DNA from: Tilletia caries
Lineage: Eukaryota > Basidiomycota > Exobasidiomycetes > Tilletiales > Tilletiaceae
Direction of reading: 5' to 3'
Length of the DNA: 64,000 nt
NCBI GenBank assembly: GCA_032718865.1
Contig: JALUTQ010000028.1
Span: forward strand, 682,001 to 746,000
The notes beneath the pieces were generated by a model. The model made no database searches, was not told the DNA's origin, and saw only the letters and a list, made by a program, of their open reading frames with translations. Shown piece after piece: positions 12,370-23,015 of the stretch; position 1 is the stretch's first letter; each line of letters starts with the position of its first letter. The position numbers and the translations under genes are program-made.

Positions 12370-12848
12370 TACGAGGCCGTTGTCAAAAGTATCCGGACAC
12401 CAAATTTTTAACCATACGTTTACTAAGTAATCGCCTGTTTTGGGCTCTCGATGCAACTCAAAGACATGGATATGGAAGACGCTCAATGACGGGCCATTTG
12501 GAAAGCCTCTATACTGGAGAACAACTTCTCTCTTTGGAGATTTCCCAGCTCTGACTTGGAAGACAGGTTGCTCTAAGTGGAAAGAGGAAGAAACGATTTC
12601 AATTAGTAATTTACTAGGTGATTTCAAACTCCTTCACACCCACCTTACTCAACCCAGCTCCTCAATTTTTCTCAATTTTTTGAGTCACATATTCCGATGC
12701 TCCTGCGCTCTCGCTAGAAGGTCAGCTAAGAGGTGTATTTTTACAGATTTTACTGACCAAGTTTGACTTAAGGTGAAATAGAGGCGAACACTTAGTAAAC
12801 GTATGGTTAAAAATTTGGTGTCCGGATACTTTTGACAACGGCCTCGTA
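12370..12848. mobile_element. Non-autonomous TA-flanked MITE with long inverted repeats
   Basis: A 479-bp segment bounded by TA and ending in near-identical inverted repeats of about 65 bp. The left end (12370-12435) begins TACGAGGCCGTTGTCAAAAG and the right end (12781-12848) is its reverse complement; only two internal bases differ just before the repeats diverge. The interior has no transposase. TA target duplication and the CGAGGC terminus suggest mobilisation by a Tc1/mariner-type transposase; its ends differ from those of the pogo element at 19976, so that element is not its obvious source. Near-perfect repeats imply recent activity. Confidence 0.85.
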
Positions 12849-13047
12849 TGTGGTGGAAGTCGGAAAGAAAAAGAGTAGGGGTCTGAAACTTCCGAGACCC
12901 AGACTTCCATACTAACACCGCCGGCTGTGAAGGGTGGACTGGTCAACCGACCGCTTATTTAAAATATGCACTGGTTATATATTTTGGGCGCCTGCCGCAG
13001 ATCTCAATCTCAGACCCAGAGCCTCAGGCCCTGTTCATCGGGCGGCT

Positions 13048-13222
13048 CTCACGCCAAAATTTCGGCGTGAATTTTTTTTGGCGTCAGTTCACGCCTGTTC
13101 TGTTCACTTGACACTTCTCACGCCGCTTGAGTTCACGCCAGTCGTGAGCTCACGCCGCTGCTACTTAATAGAAAATGGCGTGGGCCAAATCCAGCATTTT
13201 TGGCCGGATTTCATTCACGCCA
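13048..13222. repeat. Left subterminal GGCGTGA/TCACGCC repeats of Harbinger element
   Basis: At least seven copies of GGCGTGA or its complement TCACGCC in both orientations within 175 bp, several as TTCACGCCA or GGCGTGAATT. The matching cluster at the right end (about 17120-17205) has at least three copies plus GAACGCC variants. In this superfamily the Myb-like protein binds subterminal motifs to recruit the transposase, so these are plausible binding sites (inference). Confidence 0.75.
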
Positions 13223-13442
13223 TTGCTGGCGCGGAGCCGAAACCACAACACAGACCCAGTTTTGCGGCGTCTCAGTGAGAGTTTTTTTCAGTTTTTTTCC
13301 ATCAGTTTTTCACCTCATTACAAGCAGGGCAGACGTTAGAGCAGCTCGCTGCTTATTTAGTGCGCTTGCGTGCATACACATACAACAACAAGCATCGAGC
13401 ATCAAGCAACTACATACAGCACACTCGCTCCTCGCCCGCACT

Positions 13443-15067
13443 ATGGTCAGACGATCCGCTTCTCCGCCAGACAGTCCCTCCGCTGTCGAGATCGATGTGG
13501 CCGCTGAAGCCGCCAACGACGCAGCTTTGATTGCTCGTCTCAGCGCAACTAACAGCGCTGCGATTGCTACTACTCCTTCCGCACCTACTTCTTCATCTGC
13601 TACTGGTGCGAGCCGTGGCACTTCGGCTGCCAGCGCTTCTTCGGCCGTCTCCCCTACCAAAAAGAAAGTCGAAAAAGCTCAGGCCAATAAGGGAAAAGCA
13701 AAGCTGGCTCCTAAGAAGGGAAAAGCTGCAAAGGATGACTCGAAGGGCACTGGAGCAGGGTCCGTTCGTTGCTTTTGGAAGCCTGCAGAGGACCGAATTC
13801 TCTTGACTAAATTGACCCAGATTAAAGTCGACATGCAGATGGATGGCGCTAACTTCAAGGTGAGTTCAGGCATTATACGAGTGTCGGTTCTGGAGCTGAC
13901 TTATTGCCTCCCGCCATTTTTCTGTGCTATAATGCCATCAGGAAAAACACTATCTGCAGGCGGCCAATGAGGTCAATGCGAAGCACAAGGGCAGTGCTAG
14001 GACCTCGAAGCAGGCTCAGACCCGCTGGAAGACAGTACGTGTTCGATGGGATGGACTGTGTGACTTATGCTCTTCTCAGGGTTCAGGTTAGACTGACGCT
14101 CAGGTTGCCCAACATGGGCTACTCGCCTTCCTTTCGTGACCAGCTCAAGTCCACTTTCGGGCCTTTTCGTCGTGTGGTTCGCCGATCAGGCTTCTCGTGG
14201 GACTCGGAAAATAACATGATCGATGCTTCAGACGACTTGTGGGAGACTCTCGCAGAGGTGAGATTGCTGCCATTTAATGATGGCTAAATACTATGTTTTT
14301 CAATTGTTTGGATGTGTTCACTAATGTTCCTAATCGTGATTTGTATTGCGGATCAATGTCAGGAAGACGCGGCTGCGGCCGAACTCAGGGACAAGGTGTT
14401 CGAGTTCTACGAGGAGGTGGATGCCATCGTCGAGGGGGCATCGCCAACGGCGAGTTTGCTCTCGACCCTGGTGCGAAGGCTTCGAAGAATGAAAAAGAGG
14501 AGGATTCTGGTACCGACGAGGATTCTTCTGATTCTCCGGCCTCCGACGGTGAGGAAGTCGAAGGAACGCACGAGGACAGTGACGGACAGACGGGTGGTGA
14601 GGGAAAGGTTAGTCCACTGCATACGCTAAGCGCTAGTCGCTACGCGCTACGAATTACAATCTGATCTTGGCTGACAGTCATCTTTTCTACGGTAAACTTG
14701 GATATATTGTCCATAGAACAAGAAGCAAGGCAAGCGTCGCGCTGATGACGAAGAGTGGCTGGGAAAGCCCAAGCGGGTCCGAAAGACGCAGGCCGGCGAG
14801 CTTACTAAGCTCAACGGTGTAATGCAAGATCTGGCCGACAACTTTAAGCAGTCAGAGGGCGCTAGTGCCGAGGATAACGAACTCCAGAACGCAATTAAGT
14901 TCTTCAACCTTAACGACAAGGCCCACTTCACGACCATGGAACAGCTCGACATCATCGACTACTTCAACGACAACAAGAGGGGCCCCTTCACCTACATGGC
15001 CATGTCCAAGGCGGACAACGCTGATCTTCGCGTGGACTGGCTTCGTAAGAAGATCTTCTCGACGTGA
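13443..15067 (+). pseudogene. Harbinger Myb/SANT-like protein, one-base frameshift
   Basis: DNA-binding partner of the Harbinger transposase. Exons 13443-13859, 13942-14034, 14087-14257, 14363-14607 and 14717-15067. After an Ala/Ser/Thr- and Lys-rich N-terminus the Myb/SANT-like domain starts near residue 108 (VRCFWKPAEDRILLTKLTQI) and runs through EKHYLQAANEVNAKHKG and SKQAQTRWKT. Then follow LRLPNMGYSPSFRDQL, an acidic stretch (KNEKEEDSGTDEDSSDSPAS) and a C-terminal part ending VDWLRKKIFST. Exon 4 starts in one frame (EDAAAAELRDKVFEFYEEVD) but ends in another (the acidic stretch). The switch falls at a run of five G at 14434-14438; six G would restore one frame. It may be a real inactivation or a sequencing slip. 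All other junctions are in phase. Confidence 0.75.
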
Positions 15068-15195
15068 TGCTTCTGTTCCTTTGTCTCCACCCATCCATGC
15101 TTCCCTCAATCTTTCTTGCTCTGCTTGTTTGCGCTTAGCTGTAGACCGTAGCCTCTTTTTGACTTCTAAAACAATCTGATTCACTTTAAACCCTT

Positions 15196-16814
15196 TCAAG
15201 ATGCACTGAGAATGATGGCTGCAGCCTGCATGTTATTACGTATCACCACCTCTACTTGAAAGACCGCCACATTTTTCCGAGCAATCTTGTCTCTCTGATC
15301 CTGCCCACTCTTCCTCTCTGCATCACTGATGCGGCCTGCTGCTGCTCTCAGAGTGCTGTCTGTTGTTCCGTCCATCTCCATCTCCGCCAGAGCGAAATCG
15401 TCCAGAAGGTAAGGGTCGTCGGGATCGTCGCTGATGAGCATGTTGTGTACCACTGCCAATGCCGGAAAAACTGCTGCTTGGACCTTGAGGTCAAACTGAG
15501 ACCCCGTGCGAAGCACTTTAAACCGTGCCTTCATGATGCCGAAGGCGCGCTCTATCACGCTGCGGAGGCCGGAGTGTCGGCGGTTATAGAGCTCTTCCTT
15601 GTTTGTGACCCTGAAACAAATCGAGAACTGAGGCGTTAATCGCATGCACGGTCACAGAAGCACAGACACTAAGCCACGGCAGATATGTATGCCCATGAAC
15701 TGTGTACAGTCATACTTACGTTTCAGATCCATCTCCCCACTCATTCAAGTGGTACCGAGTGTTCCGATACGGAGTCAAGAGCTCGACACAGAGAGGAAAG
15801 CCAGCATCTGCGAGATACGTTCGACCTTTCGGAATGAGCCAGGTAGACGTGCGTGCCGCGTGGAAGACGTGACTGTCGGCGGCGCTGCCTTCCCATCCAG
15901 TGAGAATGTAATGGAAGCTGAGATCGAAACCGCAAGCGGCAAGCACATTGAATGTTAAACCAGCCTTACGGTTGCGGAACCGAGTGGCGTCGACCGCCGA
16001 GGGATGTGCAGCCACATGCACCCCATCTACTGCCCCGAGAACAGCCTTGAAGTGCCGCAGTCGATCGTCGCCTCGCAGTCGCTCGGGTACTTCCGCATCG
16101 GAGCCTGGTGCCTTGACAAACATAGTGTATATTTCCCGGCTCGTAAGCGCAGCCACCACTTCTTTGAAGCACCTAAAGAAGCAGCAAAGAAACGAAAACC
16201 AGGGGTAAGGAAATAATAATTAGCCTTCCAATTGCGTTGACCGGCGCAGCAGCCAAGGGTGGCCAGACAGTGCTGGTGCCTAGTGGTTAGTATTGAGTAC
16301 CTACTTTGCAACAGTGCCTAAGCCTCTACCGAAGATACTGGCTGTCATTCTACAGGCTGATCCACTGCGAGCCATGTGCAAGAAGATACCGAGCTTCTCT
16401 TCAGCAGACAGAGCCCGTGATCGAGTGCCGTCGCGGAGCTTGCCCTTGTCCTTGAGAACCTGGAGCAAACGTCGAAAAGAGTTGGGCTTTAAGCCAAGGA
16501 AATCCTGACACGTCTGAGGATGAGCATCCTTGCCGGCGTACTGCCGTAGAAACTTTAAGCCGCTAGTCCTGGACCCTACTTTGGATTTCTTGAGAACGTA
16601 GGTGCGCGCATGTATTGCTGCCACAGTTGCGGTGACACCCATCAAGATAGCCAAGAGCTTCTTGCGGCGAGATGCGCGTCTGGATCAGGGAAGAGAAAAA
16701 ACAGGCAGGGAAGAGAAAAACAGTATAATTGTTGAGCATCGTCAGCCACCTGCTCGGTTCAAAACGGGAGTCTAATTCAACCCAGAACTGCTCGCTGCTC
16801 AGCTCTGTGAGCAC
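15196..16814 (-). CDS. PIF/Harbinger DDE transposase
   Basis: Catalyses cut-and-paste transposition. Exons: first one ending at 16750, then 16679-16305, 16172-15720 and 15610-15196, all joined in phase 2. The N-terminal part (TCQDFLGLKPNSFRRLLQVL to SACRMTASIFGRGLGTVAK) is a helix-turn-helix region. The DDE_4 nuclease domain is complete: first Asp in GAVDGVHV, second in TYLADAGFPL, Glu in SVIERAFGIMKARFKVL; RNRKAGLTFNVLAACGF and FHYILTGWEGSAADSHVF are family hallmarks. The exact start is not resolved: the first exon is open in frame from about 16814 (a GTG) but a TAG lies just upstream, so the true ATG may be in a further 5' exon (an ATG at about 16855 begins MPRDISEKH) or the 5' end is damaged. 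The rest shows no break, so the enzyme may still be active. Confidence 0.88.
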
Positions 16815-17230
16815 TGCGCTACTAACCTATGTTTCTCGCTGATGTCTCTGGGCATTGTGCCTGCTAAACGCTCAAAGCTCGACGTCGAGGTACGAGGGAT
16901 ATGTGGGACTTGCTGCTCGCGAGAGAAGAGGATATATGTACGAGTATGTGTCCAGGGTGATCAGCAGATCAGGTAACCAGGGAGAATTTTTCACCTCATT
17001 TCATGTCGAGAGCCAGACGACGTGTGACACCCATACTGACTGACGTGTCGCGTCTCATTTCTGACTGCGCTCACTCAATCCGTTCATTTCAAGCCAAACC
17101 CGTTCAATTGATAGATGGCGTGAAGTCCCGCGCGCAAGTTCACGCCAATTTGCCTCACGCCGTTGACATTTTGCAGTGTGAATTGAGGCCAAAATTGAAC
17201 GCCATTCTGACCAGTGAACACCACCTCAGG

Positions 17231-19975
17231 CAGGCCTCAGAAGTCGGCGCCCCCGTGCCTAGCGCCTCAGCGCTTTACTTAGCACTTGTCGCTTCAAAGT
17301 CGTGGCGTTGATGCATGGTTCGGATTCGTGCCTGAATCCGTCTGAGCGGAAAGAGGCGGCAGCACACCGCACACTTTCATAATTATTTATTTTCTGTACA
17401 TTTTTTAGTACCATCCATCCATCACATGCGGTGTACCACTCACTCACTGCTCCCACGATCCCACACCCACACAAAATGGAAGCGTATAATGAGGCTTTTG
17501 AGAAACAACAGTGCAATAACGTCTCGCTACTTGCCTAGCGTTGATGCTTGAGGCGTTGTGTCGACACGCTCTGAAGTCATTAGTCATCATCTCTCCTGCT
17601 TATTCCTTAATGGACCGAGTTGGCGCCGACTAATTCGACAAGGTCCAAATAAACCTAGCAGAAGGACGAAATAACCGTGCCATAACATGCTTATCATGTT
17701 GATCATCTTTATCATTGATTGGTATTCATTATTCATTATTGGGTCCTTCATTTCGCCAATAATAATAGTGGTCAGGCTCAAGGCCTCAAGCGCTTAGGCC
17801 TTAAGAAAATGCAGTTTTTGCTGTAATTTTGATAATCATGTATTATTGGTGCTGATGCAGAGCACCATAAGCCCATAAAGGACACAAGTAGCCCATTGAT
17901 TACATAGCCTTCGAAACCTGAATTCAAGCCTCAAAACAGGAAAGCAAGAACTCGTACTTTAGAGAAAGCGATCAAACGGTCCCGACACCCCAACGTCGGA
18001 TCAGTCGGATTCGTGTAGACTGTAGAGTGTAGACTGTGTACATGTGTTTATGGTTCACGCGTCAACGTCGATGCGTTAATGCGGTGACGGCCGACGCTCC
18101 CCAAATCCCAATATGTAATGACCGCGCTGAGCGCTGACTAAGGGCTAGGGCGCAAGCGACCTCGATCGCTGTTCTATAATTAGCAGTAATCTTGCTTTCA
18201 AGTTCCATCATTGGTGTCTGCTTTGATCTTTATTATTTCTGCGTTTGGGTCTTTTTATCGGGGCAAGTGCTACTGCTGAGTTGGTGAGATACACAACAAG
18301 ATTATAAATAAAGGTAGCAAGTAAGCAGATGTGAAGCGTACGCAGCCCGCACCGCCGTACCCCTGCTCTCCATACCGCAGCCTGCAATCCATGTGCATTT
18401 TATTGAATAGGTCCGACCAAAGGACCAACAACGTCACACCGATTATGACTATGAGATCCAATCGCCTCCGCACTTATTTGCGCAATTCCGATATACCTCA
18501 TTAAATACCCGCCTCATGGGACAACAATAATCCAGCAGAGCGGAATTTGAAGATCCGTCCCCATCGCACGTCACACAGAATAATGTCATTCATCCTTCCC
18601 GCGCTTCGCTTCGTGTGCATGTACATATCTGTACGCTGCGCGAATCGCAGTAATAATAATAATAATGATGTGTGTAGGTACAGTGAGGAAGAGAAGCCGG
18701 AAGGACTGGCCGGGTGCGAGATTACGTTCAGGAGCGGTCATTCATCACCGATGACCGCTCATCTATAATAATGTCAGTTAGAGCGGGCGACTCGTTCCAT
18801 TATTTATATATTCCTACTTCGCCGATATATGTATCTGCTGGGACTTATTGGCTGGAGCTGGTGAGCGCTGAGCCTGCCCCGTCGTATAAAAAGCATGAGC
18901 CGACAGCAGTAATCTCACATACATACTCATGGGACCGTACCTCGACAGTCGACAACCTCGCTCGTTGATGGGCTCGCTTTCGCTTCCGATGCACCACGGA
19001 CCATTATTCTGCACGGAGCAATAGTTGGCTACATAGCGGGCTGGCGGCCGAATCTATGTTCGCCCATGTTTGTATCTGCGGTTTATTTGCTGGGCTGTAG
19101 TAATAGGATCTTCTTCACTCTTCGACGGGACTTCGAAGCTTCGAAGGTGTGGTAGAAAGATTATTATTTAAATCAACAACGGCATTAGTTTATTGATCAT
19201 GCTGCCAAGAGAAGCAATCACTATGTGCACTAGTAGTCGTTCTGATCCGGTATAGTGGCGCCTTAGCGCTTATTCGGTCCATCATGCATCATGCTGCAAC
19301 ATATTTATGTGAATAATAGCGGAGTTTCGCTCGCTGAACCGCTCACACATATTAAGTACAAGTCGTTACACGTTACACAGCTGTACGCCGTAAAATGGGT
19401 GGGAATTCTGAGCCCGTAGTATAATGTTAAAGTGGGGGTTTGGAAGGCGAAGACTCGGTGGAACGGGGACCAGACACAAAGAGCTGCGCTGCACAGGGTG
19501 AACACAGACAGCGGCCTGTAGTCTCTTCTCCTCTCTCTCCAAACAGGAGTCTCATTCAGCCCACTGCCCACCGGAATACTTCAAATTTCTAGTTTTCCCC
19601 TTTTCCGCATCATCCACGGCCTCTCTGATCGATGGCCCAAGTTTTTTCAACGCCATAGAACACTTGACTTGTTAATACTGACTCTATAAGCTCATATATA
19701 AGTCTGCAGCAGATAGAACGGAAGACGGGAAGCCTCCCTTCACTTCCCTGCCGAGGAGCCGAGAAGGCAAAAGTCTAAAACGCCCGCGATTCGCGAACGT
19801 CCAAATAATCATACTTGTCCACGACGTTTCATAGACGCCTGCGGCCTACCTGTAAGGCTGTAGCCTGTCAACCATGCTGATATGTGGTAATATGCAGCGG
19901 CTGGAACATTTCATCGTTCATCAGAATGATGTGCCATATGGACAGCGATGTTCCCATCACTGATGTTCTCAGGGC
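17231..19975. other. Gene-free, AT-rich gap between two transposons
   Basis: About 2.7 kb with stops in all frames, short A/T tracts (for example the AATAAT run near 18655) and no recognisable protein, tRNA or rRNA. It lies between the Harbinger and pogo elements and probably consists of eroded repeats. No inverted-repeat ends were found by eye. Confidence 0.55.
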
Positions 19976-19977
19976 TA

Positions 19978-20094
19978 CTCGGGCCCAATGATGTGAACGT
20001 CGTTCCCATTTTTGATTTGTCAATTAAAAAACCCTCTCCTGTGGAGAGGGTCCGCAAGCTCAGTGAACAGGACAAGCTCAGTGAACAGGAACGC
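19978..20094. repeat. Left terminal inverted repeat of pogo element (partner 21876-21992)
   Basis: 117 bp. Inside are a short palindrome (ACCCTCTCC TGT GGAGAGGGT) and, at the inner edge, two exact tandem copies of CAAGCTCAGTGAACAGGA. The same parts are present in the right copy. Tandem 18-mers at the inner end of the repeat are good candidates for transposase binding sites (inference). Confidence 0.9.
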
Positions 20095-20171
20095 GGACGC
20101 GTCGCCCACCGCACATCCTTCATGTACCTCTCCCTCACCTATCTCTCAACAATTTCCAATTTTGAGCACAG

Positions 20172-21864
20172 ATGCCGTCAAAGTACGAGGAAGAAGAAGA
20201 ACGAGTCGCGTGCGCGTTGGAAGAGGCGCTCGCGGCCGACCAGCCCGACTTTTCCGCTCTCGCGAGGAAGTGGAAAGTCAACCGCCTCCGAATCTCACGC
20301 CGATATCGAGGCAAGAACAGCAGATCGACGCGCCTGCCGACGAATCGGAAACTCAACGACGATCAAGAGAGTGCGCTGCTCCGATACATTGGCATTCTGG
20401 ACGATCTGGAGCTTTCTGCGCGTCCCGAGCTCATCATTTCCTCAGCGAACCAGCTGCTCTCCGCTGCCCACCAAGGATCTGATGCGCCTCCTGTTGTGGG
20501 CGAAAAATGGCTGTCAAATTTCGTCAAGAGGCACGCGGAGCTACACACGGCCAAGCAAAAGTCTCGGGAGCTGACGAGGATGACTCAAGACCGGACGACG
20601 CTGAGCAGGTTCTTCAAGAAGCTCAAAACGACCATCGAAACGCAGGGCATCCAGCCTTGCGACATCTGGAATGTCGACGAGGTGGGATTTAGGGTCGGCA
20701 TCGGAGGCAAGCAGTGGATCCTCACTCTGAATCCAACTAAGGAGGCCCACCTTGCCAGCGAGACCTGTCGAGACTCGGTCACCTGCATCGAAGCAGTGAG
20801 TGCGGCGGGTGATCACATAGCCCCGATGATTATTCTTTCAGCAGCGCAGCATTCGGAGTCGTGGGTCCAAAACGACCTTCCAGGGGACACTCTTTTTGCT
20901 GTTTCCCCGAACGGATACACGGACGACATTCTTGCATTACAGTGGATCAAGCATTTTTGACGCGCGGACAAAGCATATGGCAAAAGGAGACAAGCGCCTT
21001 CTGGTGTTTGATGGACATGGGTCCCATTGCACTAAACAATTCCTCGACTACTGCGAAAAACACGCCATCATCCCTTTCAGCTTGCCTCCCCACTCCTCTC
21101 ACATTCTCCAGCCACTCGACGTTTCCGTCTTTCAACCAATGAAGCACTGGCATCGCGAGGCGATCGATATCGCGACGCGTACGGGGTGTACAAATTTCAA
21201 CAAGATTGAGTTCTTGGCGGCTCTCAACAGCATCAGATCAAAAACGATGAAGGTCAATACAATCAAGAGTGGCTTCCGACTCACTGGTATTCACCCCTTC
21301 AACCCCGACATGGTCTTGGTCAAGTTTCCTGAGACGACCGAAGACCTACCGGTGACCCTGCCATCCAGCCCTCATTCCCCCTCAGATGTTCCCACCACGC
21401 CAAAGACCGTGCGCACACAGTCTCGCGTTGTCCACGACATTGAGGAGCGACACGGGACCGATCTCTCGCCGACAGTGCTGAAATGCATTCGTGGTGGTTT
21501 GATTCAGGCTCAGACAGGCAGTTTGGCGGTGTCGGCAATGCGCTTCCAGACGGCCGCACAAAAGGAACGGAACAAGCGCACAGAGCGACAAAGGAAGGTG
21601 ACTCAATCAGGAGGGGTGCTGTATGCGGAGGAGGCCAGGGAGATTGCGGAAGAGAAGTTGGCAAAGGAGGAAATGGAGGAAGCACGACGAGTTTGGGTGA
21701 AAGTCAGGACAGCCATCATGAAGCGGAAGGCAGATGGATGGGGCAAAGTTTATGTGCAAATGAGAAAAGATGTCAAGCGCCGCCGCAGGATGGCTTCGGT
21801 CGAGTCCCCCGACAGTGCGGACGAGGATTTACTCGAGGAGGACGTGTTCCCATCAGCCTCTTAA
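20172..21864 (+). pseudogene. pogo/Tigger-type transposase, one-base frameshift
   Basis: Intronless transposase of about 560 residues in two overlapping frames. Frame 1 (from ATG 20172): a psq-like helix-turn-helix near SALARKWKVNRLRISRRYRG, a CENP-B-type DNA-binding part through GEKWLSNFVKRHAEL, and the first catalytic Asp in IWNVDEVGFRVG. Frame 1 stops right after LALQWIKHF at a run of five T (20954-20958). The second frame continues without loss as DARTKHMAKGDKRLLVFDGH, giving the second Asp, and SHILQPLDVSVFQPMKHW, giving the third. With four T the two parts would form one gene. Downstream is a Lys/Arg/Glu-rich coiled tail ending in an acidic DSADEDLLEEDVF. All three catalytic Asp are present, so only this shift stands between it and an intact gene. 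Confidence 0.88.
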
Positions 21865-22082
21865 TCCACATCTCTGCGTTCCTGTTCACTGAGCTTGTCC
21901 TGTTCACTGAGCTTGCGGACCCTCTCCACAGGAGAGGGTTTTTCAATTGACAAATTAAAAATGGGAACGACGTTCACATCATTGGGCCCGAGTAAAGATA
22001 AGCGGCAACAAACCAGAGGTTCCTTTATCGTCCATGCATCCTTATGTTGATCATGATTCCAGCGTGTCATGGGCATGAGGCG

Positions 22083-22115
22083 TGATGGGTGATGGGTGAT
22101 GGGTGATGGGTGATG
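22083..22115. repeat. GATGGGT tandem array
   Basis: Four exact head-to-tail copies of the heptamer GATGGGT followed by degenerate GATG units. Confidence 0.8.
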
Positions 22116-22387
22116 CGGTGATGGTGTGAGATGTGAGGCCGTCTGTGTATGGCAAATTATTGGCTCATTGTCCTTCAAAGTGATCCTTGAGCCGCTATCC
22201 AGCATATCCCGCTTCTGGGAAGTGCGTGAAAACTCAATATTGACTCTGAGGTCGACTGGACGCAGGCCGCAGGAGCGCTGATCGCTACATAATCACTACT
22301 CTCTGAAGTCTCAATCCTCGGAGATTGGGGTTGAAATAGCGGAGCAAGAGCAAACACATGAGCGACGAGGCGGTGAGGCCCGAAGCT

Positions 22388-22421
22388 TGAGGCCTGAGAC
22401 CTGAGGCCTGAGGCCTGAGGT
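22388..22421. repeat. CCTGAGG tandem array
   Basis: About five near-exact head-to-tail copies of the heptamer GCCTGAG with one A variant (GACCTGAG). Confidence 0.75.
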
Positions 22422-23015
22422 GGTACAATAACAGGATGTAAGGCAGGAGCAAGTTGCGGCTCTGGAGTATGGGACATCCGCCAGCACTCAGCGACTCAGC
22501 AGAATGACCGATGAGCGAGACGAAGTACATTATGAGCAGTCAGTTCGCCTCGTGAAAGGCCAAAAGGTGCAGTAGCCTTGCACTTACTTGCTTTGTGAAG
22601 AAGGCCTCGATCTCGACTTGCTTCCACTTATTCTCTAGCACCAGAAGTAGTAGGGAGTACATGTATTATGGGACCCAGTGGTGGGGGCGGTGGGGGAACA
22701 ATGATATTATTGCTTGTTTCGGGTTGTGGCCCGAACATGCAACAACGCCACATCGGACTCTGATTAAATAAGAAACAAACGACTACGCTCCTCATTACTC
22801 ATTCCATCGATGTTCGAAAGCCGTCAGCCCAATTCGGGATGTGAACACAAAGGGAAATGGGTTGCCTGAGACGCTACGTAAGACGTGGAGACTTCGGAAG
22901 TCTCCAACTATTGTGTATAGCCGAACCCACAGCCGCTTCCAAATCCCGGCGCTCCCGACACAGATCACGCCGACATACAGCAGCACACCGCCAACACATC
23001 GCTCCCATCGCTGCC

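Larger units (their letters stand above)
13022..17230. mobile_element. PIF/Harbinger DNA transposon with two convergent genes
   Basis: Autonomous-type element of about 4.2 kb. It has the two genes typical of the superfamily, a Myb/SANT-like protein (+, 13443-15067) and a DDE transposase (-, 15196-16814), meeting tail to tail 130 bp apart. Both ends are packed with GGCGTGA/TCACGCC motifs. The exact termini are not certain: the string CCTCAGG occurs at 13022-13028 and 17224-17230 and just inside lie imperfect inverted ends (GCCCTGTTCATCGG on the left, GTGGTGTTCACTGG read inward from the right). Classical Harbinger elements duplicate 3 bp, so the 7-bp string may mix duplication and terminus. Confidence 0.85.
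19976..21994. mobile_element. pogo-type (Tc1/mariner superfamily) transposon
   Basis: Element core 19978-21992 (2015 bp) flanked by TA on both sides (19976-19977 and 21993-21994). The ends begin CTCGGGCCCAATGATGTGAA and form a 117-bp terminal inverted repeat with only two mismatches. One transposase gene fills the interior. High identity of the ends means recent insertion. Confidence 0.93.
21995..23015. other. Intergenic, with two small minisatellites, then MED12 promoter
   Basis: No gene recognised. It contains a GATGGGT heptamer array at about 22083-22115 and a CCTGAGG array at about 22388-22421. The last 200 bases should hold the MED12 promoter; an in-frame extension upstream of 23016 is open but not conserved. 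Confidence 0.5.

Noticed and set aside
13022..13028. CCTCAGG as a 7-bp Harbinger target duplication
   Set aside because: The superfamily makes 3-bp duplications; the same string recurs nearby (17233-17240), so it may be chance.
14411..14451. A 40-nt intron to explain the Harbinger Myb frame switch
   Set aside because: Shorter than every other intron here, poor donor; a missing G in the G run explains the switch more simply.
22080..22425. CRISPR-like short repeats
   Set aside because: Head-to-tail heptamers without spacers; ordinary minisatellites in a eukaryotic genome.
22857..23015. Upstream in-frame ATG extending MED12 by 53 residues
   Set aside because: Arg/His-rich, unlike the family, and the downstream ATG is followed by a typical leader to the Med12 domain.
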